64,000 nucleotides of DNA from Paenibacillaceae bacterium (GCA_015057705.1 SVDU01000014.1:1-64000), one strand, 5' to 3'; positions 1 to 10,446 are shown, numbered from the stretch's first letter. The notes: generated by a model not told the origin, from the sequence alone. Translations and numbers: made by a program.

Positions 1-26
1 ATAGATGTATTTTATTACAACAAGAA

Positions 27-66
27 GAATGTTGGAAGTGTGCTTTTCAAGCACACCCCAACATTC
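27..66. terminator. strong hairpin, probably the terminator of an upstream gene
   Basis: GAATGTTGG aag TGTGCTT ttc AAGCACA cc CCAACATTC inverted repeat, followed within ~15 nt by a T-rich stretch. Confidence 0.55.
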
Positions 67-394
67 AGTATAGAACCTTTTTTATTGTCGTAATCTGTTA
101 ATTGTTTTGTTTATTTGATTGTTTTTAATTTTGCCATTTTAACGGGTATTGTACTGGCGCCATAATTGAAGTATATGTGTAACTTTGGTTGAATAATATA
201 TAATTTACGTTATACTATAAATAAACGTTATTATACGCACTGCTATTATTAAAAAATCAAGTTGAGGTTTGATAATGAACAAAAAAGATACCTTTATTCA
301 ATCTCCAATTGGAGTTATTTTACCATGCATCTTTGAAATGTTTATATTTCAATGCTTTCGTTTTTCAGATTGGAGACGAGAGTTAAGCTCAGAG

Positions 395-594
395 TACAGT
401 GGCAGAAAAGTATGAAAAATTGCGTCCAGGATATATACCAGAGTTATATAAAGATATTTCAGTTATATTCCAATTAATCAGTCCAGTAATGTTGTAGAAG
501 TTGGAATTGGAGGAGGTCAGGCGACATTACCAATTTTAAAAACGGGCTGTAACCTGACAGCTGTGGAGTATGGTACAAACCTGGCATCCGTATA
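395..594 (+). pseudogene. SAM-dependent methyltransferase remnant (frameshifted, truncated)
   Basis: AEKYEKLRPGYIPELYKDI in one frame and NVVEVGIGGGQATLPILKTGCNLTAVEYGTNLAS (motif I-like) in another, then a stop. Confidence 0.6.
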
Positions 595-655
595 AGGATA
601 AGGGGAGAGAGGAAATGCATAATGCTTTAGCATATACAAACAAAGAGGGGAATAG

Positions 656-1138
656 ATGAATATGGAAATAAATAGATCAGCAAAAGAAACGGTAGATTCT
701 TTGAAAAAAATATTTGATAAACACAAAAATGACCGTATTTGTATCATGGCTACTACTTGTTGCGGAAAGTCTACATTACATGAGCTGATTCCAGAGACTG
801 TGGATATGGATGATGAATTGTGGCCTCAATTAACCGAAGAAGAGGAAGCACATTTATGCCAGAAACCATGGACGAAAGAAATTGGTGACTTTGCTGGCAG
901 GCTGGTCAGAGAGAGGGTAACGGTGAAACCCGGACACCCATTATTCACTTTGATACTGTTGGATTGCGAAGTGCTGGTATATCTTGATATAAGTGATGAA
1001 CTGCTTGCAGAACATTGTAAAAAAAGGCAAGCTGATTTTCAGGATGCGAAGAATGTTAAGGATGCGATTGAAAATACGTGGAATAAACAGCGGGAAAAGA
1101 ATGATAGAGTATGCTACTATTTGAAAATCACAGAATGA
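656..1138 (+). CDS. P-loop NTPase-like hypothetical protein
   Basis: Intact ORF; Walker A-like MATTCCGKSTL; RBS agagggg upstream. Confidence 0.6.
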   Translation: MNMEINRSAKETVDSLKKIFDKHKNDRICIMATTCCGKSTLHELIPETVDMDDELWPQLTEEEEAHLCQKPWTKEIGDFAGRLVRERVTVKPGHPLFTLILLDCEVLVYLDISDELLAEHCKKRQADFQDAKNVKDAIENTWNKQREKNDRVCYYLKITE

Positions 1139-1190
1139 TATGAAATTAAGCGTTTCGGCTAAATCGGAAAGTGATTTAGGTGGAGGGGTT

Positions 1191-1952
1191 ATGGAATGCG
1201 AAATTATAAATTATTATAAAGCATACGATGAAGATGGCAGGCTGTTTCGAAACAATAGCCATAAGATAGAATGGCTGACAAGTATGCATTATTTAAAGAA
1301 GTTTATTAAAGAAGGTGCTTTTCTATTAGATGGTTGTGCAGGGACTGGAAACTATGCGTTTCCTTTGGCTGAATCGGGTTATGAGGTTATTGCAGGAGAT
1401 ATCGTTCCTGGTAATATTGATATTATTCGGGAGAAGCAAAAGAATAATCCTGTATTAAAAGATATTTATGTTGGAAATATGCTGGATCTTTCAAGGTTTT
1501 GTGATGATAGTTTCGATGCAGTACTATGTATGGGAGCGTTTTATCATGTTGATGATGAGATAAGATCGGGTATCATGAAAGAATGTCTGCGTGTGTTAAA
1601 ACCAGGTGGATTGTTAATTATTTCATACATCAATACGATGGCTGGAGTTATTGCTGGGTTGGATGATAAGTTAAATAACGTGGATCAGGCGGATAAATGG
1701 TTTGAAAACAGGACTACAGATGGGGTGTTCCTGTATATGACGCCTTATGAAATAGAGGAAATGGCATTGAGTTTTCATACGGAAATTGCTTGCCATCTTG
1801 CCGTTGATGGAATAAATTATTTACTTTCTGATAAAATCAATGTTGCTGATGAGGAAAATTTTAATAAGTGGTATCAATTTCATTTGAAAACCTGTGAAGA
1901 CAAAAGTTTGTTAGGATATAGCTTACATAGCATGATAATATTGAGAAAGTAA
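1191..1952 (+). CDS. class I SAM-dependent methyltransferase
   Basis: LDGCAGTGNYAFPLAESGYEVIAGDIVPGNI, FDAVLCMGAFYHV, ECLRVLKPGGLLIISY; start set after ggagggg RBS. Confidence 0.88.
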   Translation: MECEIINYYKAYDEDGRLFRNNSHKIEWLTSMHYLKKFIKEGAFLLDGCAGTGNYAFPLAESGYEVIAGDIVPGNIDIIREKQKNNPVLKDIYVGNMLDLSRFCDDSFDAVLCMGAFYHVDDEIRSGIMKECLRVLKPGGLLIISYINTMAGVIAGLDDKLNNVDQADKWFENRTTDGVFLYMTPYEIEEMALSFHTEIACHLAVDGINYLLSDKINVADEENFNKWYQFHLKTCEDKSLLGYSLHSMIILRK

Positions 1953-1975
1953 GTTATTTGAAAAGGAGCGGGATT

Positions 1976-2374
1976 ATGACAAGTATTTATTATCAGGCAA
2001 ATAGAAACTACACTCTTACCCAGTCGGAGCAGGAGAAGATTGATCAGATTTTAAAAGAATGCGAAGAAAATTATCCCTTCCCGGGAAGAGGCGAGACACT
2101 GTGCCAGTGCTCCTATGATCTGGCTGAACCCACATGCATCTTTTCTGGTGCTGCCAAACTTCCATATCCGTGTGATGATGGTAATGATATGAATGATGAA
2201 ATAGTGGAAATGCAGACAGAAGCATTATTCTTTCTCATAGAGTGGCTGACTTCCCTTCGAAGAGTGATACCGGATGCAATATGGGAGGCTTCATTAGAAG
2301 ATGTAGAGTTTATATGGGAAGAAGAGAGTGGATACCGGTTAATGACAAATGAAGAATATGAGGATTACTGTTGA
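1976..2374 (+). CDS. hypothetical protein
   Basis: ORF with RBS aaaggagcggg; no family recognised. Confidence 0.6.
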   Translation: MTSIYYQANRNYTLTQSEQEKIDQILKECEENYPFPGRGETLCQCSYDLAEPTCIFSGAAKLPYPCDDGNDMNDEIVEMQTEALFFLIEWLTSLRRVIPDAIWEASLEDVEFIWEEESGYRLMTNEEYEDYC

Positions 2375-2392
2375 GAGATATCAGGAGGCAGC

Positions 2393-2824
2393 GTGAAGAT
2401 TTCGATGGTGAGTATAAGACATGTACAGGAAGAAGATAGAGATTTCTGGCTAAAGCTTGATAAGCATTTGCCGAAGACTGAATTTGAAAAAAAGATCAGG
2501 GATAAAAGGGGGTATGTTCTGTTAGAAGATAATATCCCGTATGGTTTGTTGAGATACAATCTTTTTTGGGATAATACTCCATTTTGTACATTGCTTTATG
2601 TTGACTCTGATAGTCGGGGTAGGGGCTATGGAAAGAAACTGATGGAGTTTTGGGAAAATGATATGAAGTCAATTGGATATGGTATGCTGATGACGTCTAC
2701 CCAGGTAGATGAAGATGCCCAGCACTTCTATAGAAAATTAGGGTATCAGGATAGCGGTGGATTAATTATTAATATCCCAGGATATGAGCAGCCCATGGAA
2801 ATGTTTTTGATTAAAAAAATATAG
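2393..2824 (+). CDS. GNAT family N-acetyltransferase
   Basis: LLYVDSDSRGRGYGKKLMEFWENDMKSIGYGMLMTSTQVDEDAQHFYRKLGYQDSGG (acetyl-CoA loop and C-terminal GNAT pattern). Confidence 0.85.
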   Translation: MKISMVSIRHVQEEDRDFWLKLDKHLPKTEFEKKIRDKRGYVLLEDNIPYGLLRYNLFWDNTPFCTLLYVDSDSRGRGYGKKLMEFWENDMKSIGYGMLMTSTQVDEDAQHFYRKLGYQDSGGLIINIPGYEQPMEMFLIKKI

Positions 2825-2863
2825 TCTGGGCTGCATCATGTTTTTTAATCCAATTATCCAACA

Positions 2864-3004
2864 AGTCTTGCCAGCTGATGCATGTTATTGTGAAGAATTT
2901 TCATGTTTCCAAATGCAAAAACCAGGCCGATAATAACCCAAAGTGCTATCTCAAGTGAGGAGTAATTTAAGATCCTCTGCGCAAGAATCAGGATGTAGCA
3001 AAAG
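2864..3004 (-). pseudogene. C-terminal remnant of a membrane protein
   Basis: Minus-strand reading YILILAQRILNYSSLEIALWVIIGLVFAFGNMKILHNNMHQLARLVG*, no start in frame. Confidence 0.35.
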
Positions 3005-3258
3005 AGCTATTATGAGAGAAAGTCAAAGACAAATAAAAAGTCCTTAGAACTATTAGATTATTTGTCAAATCAATATGCGTCTCTTGTGATGACTGCAATG
3101 AAATGGTGTCTGAAAAATGATGGATATGAGGAACTGACCAGACATACTCAGCTTTTTATGAATCTGGCAAAAGTATTTAACTATACCAGAGAGTAAATAA
3201 TCAGGCCGCCAGATCCAACTATTTCAAGGAAGAAACAGATGGATCCGGCAGCCTGTTA

Positions 3259-5898
3259 TTATCTGCGTTTCAATAATTTTACGATTTCCATAATCGGTAT
3301 GATTGAAACTGCGATCAGTACAGCCACGGCATATTCCATAAGAGAAATATGCTCAAAAGAGAATGCTTTCCTTAAAAAAGGAACGTAAATAACGGCGGTC
3401 GTTAAAATAAATGACATCAGCAGGGAGCCATTTAAAAAGCTGTTCTTTGTTTTCAAATGAAAGACGGAACGAGTTCTGGAACGCATATTAAACGAATGAA
3501 ACATCTCAAGGAGAGACAATGTAAGGAAAGCCATTGTCATGCCATCTGCGCTTTGGGCAATTTCCCAAACACCACTTTCCACATAATGACCCACGAAGTA
3601 TGCGACCAAGGTCAGGATTGCAATGACAAAACCCTGTAAAGCAATTTCAACTCCAACGCCATCAGAAAAAATACTGTCTTTTGGGTCTCTTGGAGCTCGT
3701 TTCATGATATCTGCTTCTTCTGCCTCCATACCCAGACCAATGGCAGGGAAACAGTCAGTGATCAGGTTGATCCAAAGCAAATGAACTGGTTTTAATATGG
3801 TGAAGCCAATGAGACTGGAGACAAATACTGCAATTACTTCTGCCAAGTTAGAGGAAAGCAGGAACTGGATTGCTTTTCGTATATTGTCATAGATCCTGCG
3901 GCCTTCGGCAACTGCCGCAACAATGGTGGCAAAATTGTCGTCTGCCAGAACCATATCTGCAACATCTTTTGTAACGTCAGTTCCTGTGATGCCCATTCCC
4001 ACACCGATATCGGCTTCTTTAATGGCCGGGGCATCGTTGACGCCGTCTCCCGTCATGGCAGTTACTTTAGAGAGTTTCTTCCATGTCTTTACAATACGGA
4101 CTTTGTGCTCTGGCTGTACCCGGGCATAGACGGAAAAGCTGGTAATCTTTTTCTCCAGTTCCTCATCGGATAATTTTTCCAGTTCCCCGCCGGTGATAGC
4201 CATGCTCTCGTTTTCAAGAATACCCAGCTCCTTTGCTATGGCTACGGCAGTATCTTTGTGATCGCCTGTAATCATGATCGGACGGATACTGGCATTCTGG
4301 CATTCCTTAATCGCCGCCTTTACTTCAGGACGGACTGGATCAATCATGCCGGAGAGTCCAAGATAGATTAGTTCATTTTCCAGCGTTTCAGGTGTGAAGT
4401 CCTGGGGAGACTGATCCCAGTTGCGCATGGAAGCGCATAAAACCCGGAGTGCCCGGTCTGCCATGGCTTTGTTAGCCTTAATGATATCATGTCGGATATC
4501 ATCTGTCATGGCTACGATGTTCCCGTTTATAAATGCATGGCTGCAGCGTTTTAATACTTCGTCCGGTGCGCCCTTGGTGAACTGGATGATTGAGCCGTCC
4601 TTCTTTTTGTGAACGGTTGACATCATTTTTCTTACGGAATCAAAGGGTGCCTCTCCGATTCTTTCATAATCTTTGGCAAGTACCGGCTTTGATAAGTTGT
4701 TTTTATATGCGTCATTTACCAAAGCGCATTCCGTGGGTTCTCCTACCGCCTGAAGGTTGTCCGGGTCAAGGACTGCATCGGAACACAGTGCCATTGCCGT
4801 CATAAGAAGGGGTTCATCGGAAGTGGCGTGCTCTACCACCGTCATTTTGTTTTGAGTTAAGGTTCCGGTCTTGTCAGAGCAGATGATCTGGGTGCAGCCT
4901 AAGGTTTCGACTGCTGTCAGCTTTCTGACAATTGCATGTTTCCGGGACATTTTAGTTACGCCGATGGACAGGAGAATGGTTACTACAGCTGCCAGACCCT
5001 CCGGTATTGCGGCAACTGCAAGTGAAACAGCAATCATAAAGGTATCAATCAGTTCTTCCAGATGAATGCCATTGCCGGAAACGCCAATTCGAATGATGTT
5101 TACAGCAAACATTAAGGCGCAGATTCCAAGAACCATGATGGACAACACCTTGGATAGCTGATTTAGCTTGATCTGAAGTGGCGTTTCTTCATCTTTTGCA
5201 GTATTTAGGGCATCGGCGATATGACCGATCTCTGTTTCCATTCCTGTGTAGCAGACGATTGCCTTACCACGGCCATATACAATTGTAGAACCGGTATAAA
5301 TCATATTTTTTCTGTCTGCCAGGGCAACTTCACCTTTTCCGGTCTCCAACACATCGCTATGCTTGGAAACTGACACTGATTCGCCTGTCAGTGCGGCTTC
5401 TTCGGCCTTTAGACTTGCGCTTTCCAATAATCTGGAATCGGCAGGGACGGAATCTCCAGCCTCCAAAGCGATGATGTCGCCAGGCACAAGCTGCTCGGAG
5501 CGGATGACTTCAAGCTTGCCGTTTCGAAAGACTTTTGATGTTGCAGCCGTCATCTCCTGAAGAGATGCAATGGCAGATTCGGCTTTGGATTCCTGGTAGA
5601 CACCAAGAATTGCATTTATCACCACCACGATCAGGATAATCACAGTATCGATCATGCTTTCTCCTTCATAGATGGATGTAGCTCCCGAAACTACTGCCGC
5701 AGCAATCAGTACAATGGTCATAAAGTTGGCCAGTTCTTTTAAAAATTTTTTAAAAAGACTTGTTTTTTTACCCTCTTTTAATTTGTTTAAGCCGTACTTC
5801 TCCTGGCGTTCCCCAACCTGGGCTTCTGAAAGTCCATGAGGAGATGAATCAAGCTGTTTTATAACTTCATTGGATTCCAATAAGTATTCTTTTTGCAT
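3259..5898 (-). CDS. cation-translocating P-type ATPase (Ca2+-ATPase type)
   Basis: SDKTGTLTQNKMTVVE phosphorylation motif, AAIPEGLAAVVTILLSIGV, MTGDGVNDAPAIKEADIGVGMG. Confidence 0.95.
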   Translation of the reverse strand: MQKEYLLESNEVIKQLDSSPHGLSEAQVGERQEKYGLNKLKEGKKTSLFKKFLKELANFMTIVLIAAAVVSGATSIYEGESMIDTVIILIVVVINAILGVYQESKAESAIASLQEMTAATSKVFRNGKLEVIRSEQLVPGDIIALEAGDSVPADSRLLESASLKAEEAALTGESVSVSKHSDVLETGKGEVALADRKNMIYTGSTIVYGRGKAIVCYTGMETEIGHIADALNTAKDEETPLQIKLNQLSKVLSIMVLGICALMFAVNIIRIGVSGNGIHLEELIDTFMIAVSLAVAAIPEGLAAVVTILLSIGVTKMSRKHAIVRKLTAVETLGCTQIICSDKTGTLTQNKMTVVEHATSDEPLLMTAMALCSDAVLDPDNLQAVGEPTECALVNDAYKNNLSKPVLAKDYERIGEAPFDSVRKMMSTVHKKKDGSIIQFTKGAPDEVLKRCSHAFINGNIVAMTDDIRHDIIKANKAMADRALRVLCASMRNWDQSPQDFTPETLENELIYLGLSGMIDPVRPEVKAAIKECQNASIRPIMITGDHKDTAVAIAKELGILENESMAITGGELEKLSDEELEKKITSFSVYARVQPEHKVRIVKTWKKLSKVTAMTGDGVNDAPAIKEADIGVGMGITGTDVTKDVADMVLADDNFATIVAAVAEGRRIYDNIRKAIQFLLSSNLAEVIAVFVSSLIGFTILKPVHLLWINLITDCFPAIGLGMEAEEADIMKRAPRDPKDSIFSDGVGVEIALQGFVIAILTLVAYFVGHYVESGVWEIAQSADGMTMAFLTLSLLEMFHSFNMRSRTRSVFHLKTKNSFLNGSLLMSFILTTAVIYVPFLRKAFSFEHISLMEYAVAVLIAVSIIPIMEIVKLLKRR

Positions 5899-5963
5899 TG
5901 TTTTTCTCCTATTATTTTGTATGTCTTGTTAATCAATGATAGTTAGTGTATCCCTTTTTTTCT

Positions 5964-7748
5964 TTAATTATCAGAGTTAATCAGTCTCCATAGGGTTGTT
6001 CTGCTGATTCCCAGACTTTTGGCGGCTTTTGTGTGGTTCCCATTCTGGGTATCCAGTACAATGAGCGCTACTTCCCGGTTGATTTTATTCAGGGGCTGGG
6101 ATAAATTCAGCATATTCATATAACCATTTGCGGAGGCGGAGGTGAGAGTGACTTCCTTGTGTAATACTTCTTTTACTTCTTCGATTCCAATATATGGTCC
6201 CTGGGACAGAACAAAAAGATTATTCATAACCCGGCTGAACTGCATGTAGTTATAAGGCCAGTGATAGCGCTGTAATTCTTCCATGGCATCTGGTGAAAAA
6301 CCCAGAACCTGTTTATCATTTTCCATATTCAGCTGATTTAAATAGAGATTTGCAACCGGCTCGATCCGGGATACATCTGCTCTGAGTGTGGGAAGCGTAA
6401 AAACAAATAATTTCAGCCGGTTAATAAATTCCATGGAGCCGGAATCTGTAATGCCGTAGGAGTTGCATATAAAGGAGATAAGAAGTCGGTTTCGTTTGCA
6501 GGCATCGGTATCGATAATATTGATCCAAAGCTGTCTCTGCCGTTCTTCGCTTAATAAATTCATGTTCTTTATAAAGATGGTGCTCCCGCTGCTGCAGAGA
6601 GGGGAATTGTGGTGGCTGGTTAAATATTCCCATACCTTTTCATTTAATAAGCTGCAGTCTATTTCAATAAATGGCTGTTCCTTAACGGAGCTGCGCAGAT
6701 AGATGGCCTTGGCAATCTGTTCCTTTCCGGTGCCTTCCTCTCCGGTAATGATGACCGGATATAAATCCTTGTTGACCTGATCAATGGTATTGTAAAATTG
6801 GGCGAAAAAATTAGTGACGCTGTATATGCTTTCATAAAACTCTTTTTCAATCTCTCTCTGGTTGCTGTATTGAATACCGCTTTTTGCACCGTTTGATGGG
6901 GCTTTGTTTACGGTAATGTAAAAGGCAATATAACCGGTTCCTGCAGAAAGCAGACGCTGAGCCTGTACAGAGTAAATCAGGTTGTTTTTCCTGAAAATTA
7001 AATTGCGCTTTTCATCCAGAGGTATATTGTTAATTTCCAAGTGCAGAGAATCAATAATTGTTGTATCAGTTTCTGATATTGTTGAAAAAATCAGCTTCCC
7101 GTCATTGTCGAAAACAACGGTACGCATATCTCTCAGCTTGACAAGGCTTCTGAAAAAATTGTTTTCACTTCTTAACTGAGTATAGTATCTGCAATATTCA
7201 AGTGCAGTATGAAGAGCATCCCGTATGCTTTCAACTCCTGAGGTAAGAAGAAATGCATCCATGCCAAGGTTTCTCGCCGTTGTATAAGTTATCATATCAC
7301 AGAGAATGGCTTCATAACCGAGATCGGCGATTTGTTTTAGGATTGGTAAAGCCTCTTCTGTAGAGTTGATGGAAAAAACATCAATGGGGTAGGGAAGAAC
7401 CTCTTTTAGAAACTTACTCTGTTCTGTTATGCTGGAGAAACCTGCAATGGCAACTTTTTTCGTGTCTGCATTGGACAGCTTTAATGTACGAAGTATATCG
7501 TATGCCGATGTATGGATTTCAATAACAGGCAGAGAGATGGATTGCCGCAATAGTTTTGCCGTACCGCCGCGGGAAATCACCACATCATAATTCTCATAAA
7601 AATTACTCTGGGCTATTTCCACGCCTTTTTTAAGATCACCTACCAGGATATTTAAATCAATGCTTGGATATTCCTCTGCAAGCTTTGACATAATTGATTT
7701 CATACCTTCATAAGGTGCAATTGCCAAAATTCGTATCTTATCAGACAT
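5964..7748 (-). CDS. PrpR-type regulator (PrpR_N sensor, degenerate AAA domain, Fis-type HTH)
   Basis: N-terminal YDVVISRGGTAKLLRQSISLPVIEIHTSAYDIL; Walker A GEEGTGKE; C-terminal GNHTKAAKSLGISRTTLWRLI. Confidence 0.85.
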   Translation of the reverse strand: MSDKIRILAIAPYEGMKSIMSKLAEEYPSIDLNILVGDLKKGVEIAQSNFYENYDVVISRGGTAKLLRQSISLPVIEIHTSAYDILRTLKLSNADTKKVAIAGFSSITEQSKFLKEVLPYPIDVFSINSTEEALPILKQIADLGYEAILCDMITYTTARNLGMDAFLLTSGVESIRDALHTALEYCRYYTQLRSENNFFRSLVKLRDMRTVVFDNDGKLIFSTISETDTTIIDSLHLEINNIPLDEKRNLIFRKNNLIYSVQAQRLLSAGTGYIAFYITVNKAPSNGAKSGIQYSNQREIEKEFYESIYSVTNFFAQFYNTIDQVNKDLYPVIITGEEGTGKEQIAKAIYLRSSVKEQPFIEIDCSLLNEKVWEYLTSHHNSPLCSSGSTIFIKNMNLLSEERQRQLWINIIDTDACKRNRLLISFICNSYGITDSGSMEFINRLKLFVFTLPTLRADVSRIEPVANLYLNQLNMENDKQVLGFSPDAMEELQRYHWPYNYMQFSRVMNNLFVLSQGPYIGIEEVKEVLHKEVTLTSASANGYMNMLNLSQPLNKINREVALIVLDTQNGNHTKAAKSLGISRTTLWRLINSDN

Positions 7749-8015
7749 GGGTATCCTCCTAATTATAAAAATGTTCTTATTTGAAACATTAATCCTGGGC
7801 TCATTATAACATAACTTGTTCAGGTTTTATATATTTATAAAAAAGTGCATAGATTTATAAGGAATATTGGGATTTTTTCTTTTACATGTTTCATATATAA
7901 ACCAAAACAGCCCCTGTGTTTATTTTCACAAAATAGTTTGTATGGTATGATGTGATCATATGAAGGTGTCTGGCAAGGAACCTGATAAAATTAAAATACT
8001 GGTAAAGGTAAAAAT

Positions 8016-9269
8016 ATGATTAAATTATTGATAATTTCAGATGACTTTACAGGTGCGCTGGATACTGGCGTTCAGCTTTCTGCGGAGGGAGCGGCTACCT
8101 ATGTAACTCTGGACTCTGAATTTAATATGTCCGATTTTACTGAGGATATTGATGTTCTGGTTATAAATACGGAGACTCGGCACTTGGACCAGGAACAGGC
8201 GTATAAAATTGTATTTTCAATAACCAGGCGTGCGCGAAAAGCCGGAATTCCTTATGTATATAAGAAAACAGACTCTGTGCTTCGGGGAAATATTGGAGCG
8301 GAGATTGCTGCAGTACTTAATGCCAGCGGTTATAAACAAATTCATTTTATCCCTGCGTATCCTGAGATGGGGCGGGTAACAAAAAACGGAGTTCATTACG
8401 CAGATGGTGTACCAATAGCAGAAAGCATCTTTGGGAAAGATCCATTTGATCCGGTTCTTTATTCTGATATTCCAAGTATCATATCTTCACAAACCCTGAT
8501 TCCGACTTATGTGATTAACCAATTGGAAGACAACCAATGGGAGGATAAGGAAGGGATTCTGATACACGATTCTGACACATCTGAAGATATGAAAAAGATT
8601 GCTGAGACGCTTATAACAGGGAAGAGTTCCTGCCTGTTGGCAGGATGTGCAGGGTTTGCGTCTCTCCTTCCTGAAATACTTGAAATACAGGGCAGGAAGC
8701 CTGTAATTCCTGCTCTGTCGCCTCATATGTTCATCGCCTGTGCCAGTATTCATCCAGTATCACTTGCCCAGTGCGCTGATGCCAGACAAAAGGGTGCGCC
8801 CCAGTACTGTCTGTCTCCGGAAGAAAAGCTTGACCGTTTCTGGCTGGAAAAAGAATCTGCCAATGTACTGGCACAAGAGATTCTGCATTCCTGCCAAGAG
8901 AATCCGGTGGTTATTTTAAATGCCAATGGTCCCGGTGAACCGGAAGCAACTTACAAATATGCAGGAGAAAATAAAATTTCACTGGAACGGATTCGGATAG
9001 ATATTGTCTCTGTTATGGGACATATGATTGAAGCTCTGCTGGACAGAGGAATGAAAGCCACTATTTTTCTTATGGGGGGTGATCTCCTCTGCCAGTTTGC
9101 AAAGCAGACAGGAATGAAAGTGATTTTTCCCATCTGTGAATTAGAGAGAGGGGTTGTGCTTTCAGAAGCGCGTTATAAGGGAAAAAAGATAAATCTGATA
9201 TCAAAATCGGGTGGTTTTGGTCAAGAAACTCTTTTTACTGATTTGTCTAAGATATTAGAAAATATTTGA
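8016..9269 (+). CDS. four-carbon acid sugar kinase family protein (DUF1537)
   Basis: LLIISDDFTGALDTGVQLSAEG N-terminus and KTDSVLRGNIGAEIAAVL; C-terminal KSGGFGQETLF. Confidence 0.9.
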   Translation: MIKLLIISDDFTGALDTGVQLSAEGAATYVTLDSEFNMSDFTEDIDVLVINTETRHLDQEQAYKIVFSITRRARKAGIPYVYKKTDSVLRGNIGAEIAAVLNASGYKQIHFIPAYPEMGRVTKNGVHYADGVPIAESIFGKDPFDPVLYSDIPSIISSQTLIPTYVINQLEDNQWEDKEGILIHDSDTSEDMKKIAETLITGKSSCLLAGCAGFASLLPEILEIQGRKPVIPALSPHMFIACASIHPVSLAQCADARQKGAPQYCLSPEEKLDRFWLEKESANVLAQEILHSCQENPVVILNANGPGEPEATYKYAGENKISLERIRIDIVSVMGHMIEALLDRGMKATIFLMGGDLLCQFAKQTGMKVIFPICELERGVVLSEARYKGKKINLISKSGGFGQETLFTDLSKILENI

Positions 9270-9280
9270 CCAGGACTCAA

Positions 9281-9333
9281 AGAGCCCGTGGTTTTACAGA
9301 AACTTAAATTCCTGTAAAATCACGGGCTTTTTT
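9281..9333. terminator. bidirectional-type rho-independent terminator
   Basis: GCCCGTGgTTTTACAG ... CTGTAAAAtCACGGGC TTTTTT between convergent genes. Confidence 0.85.
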
Positions 9334-9348
9334 AACATGCAATGAAGA

Positions 9349-10218
9349 TTAGAGGAGATCCATAAATTTCTGCAGACCATCTCTGGTATCGTCACTGTTT
9401 AATCTGGAATATGAGGCAGCCTTTTGAAAGAACTGGAAAGATTTTACATCCTCAGACAGGAAATTATGGAATAACATATCAAATAGGACCAGTATCAGAA
9501 TTTCCCTTGTTATGGTGTTGCTGCTAAAAAGCAGGTCTGTCTTTGGAATCACCAGGGTGATGTTGGAATAGGGAGAGCAGAGAGACTTCTCATAGTTGGT
9601 AATAAGCAGGATGCTGCTGCCATTTCTATTTAAATCGGCCAGTATGGAAGCCAGCTGTTTGTGATTTCCGGAGAGCGATATGGTGATAAATAGATCGGTC
9701 TCCTGAGAAAGACTCTGATATAGCTTCAGTGTATCATAGTTGGTAAGTGCCTGAACGGTGAGACCCAGTGTCATAAATTTGTGGGCAATCATTTCCGCTA
9801 TATTCTGATTAAAATTTAATCCGATAATAAAGATTCGCCGTGACTTTAACATCAATTCTCTGGTGTGGTTGATGTCTGCCGGATTGGTTAAATGAAACAG
9901 GCTGTCCAGAAGCATCTTATAGTCATTAAGCAGGGCGGAGTAGTCGGAATGGTTTACAGAGGAAGAACTTTTGTCAATTTCCTTCTGCATCGTATATTTT
10001 AATTCATTCAGGCCGGAGTATCCTACTTTTTGAGCGAAACGGATGATGCTGGCATCGGATGTTCCGATCTCCTTTGCCAGTTCCTGAGCGCTGAGTTCAA
10101 TGAATTTCAAGGTGGATTTTTTAATGTATTGTACAATTTTCCAGTCTGTTTTGGTGAACTGGTTGGACATGCCATCTATGCGGGCCATTAAGGTAAAAAG
10201 TTCATAGTTTTCTGTCAT
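9349..10218 (-). CDS. MurR/RpiR family transcriptional regulator (HTH_6 + SIS)
   Basis: LAKEIGTSDASIIRFAQKVGYSGLNELKYTMQKE HTH and a C-terminal SIS-like sugar isomerase domain. Confidence 0.9.
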   Translation of the reverse strand: MTENYELFTLMARIDGMSNQFTKTDWKIVQYIKKSTLKFIELSAQELAKEIGTSDASIIRFAQKVGYSGLNELKYTMQKEIDKSSSSVNHSDYSALLNDYKMLLDSLFHLTNPADINHTRELMLKSRRIFIIGLNFNQNIAEMIAHKFMTLGLTVQALTNYDTLKLYQSLSQETDLFITISLSGNHKQLASILADLNRNGSSILLITNYEKSLCSPYSNITLVIPKTDLLFSSNTITREILILVLFDMLFHNFLSEDVKSFQFFQKAASYSRLNSDDTRDGLQKFMDLL

Positions 10219-10417
10219 TTGAAATACAGCCTTCCTTTCAATCTTCCCGGAAAAGGGAAGCCGTTTTGTTATTTCTGTAGCAGTTATGTAGTGAATTTCA
10301 GATTAAGTATATCATAATTCTGATTTATAATTCAATATTCCTTGATTAAAAAAGTTATAATTACAAAAAAGTAGCAAAATACATAATTAAAACTGTGAAA
10401 ATAATATAAATACATTA

Positions 10418-10446
10418 TTGACATGAAAAATGTAGTATGCTACAAT
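10418..10446 (+). promoter_or_regulatory. sigma-A promoter of the dga-type PTS operon with overlapping dyad
   Basis: TTGACA-N17-TACAAT; dyad TGTAG-tatg-CTACA (10431-10444) overlaps the -10 box. Confidence 0.7.
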
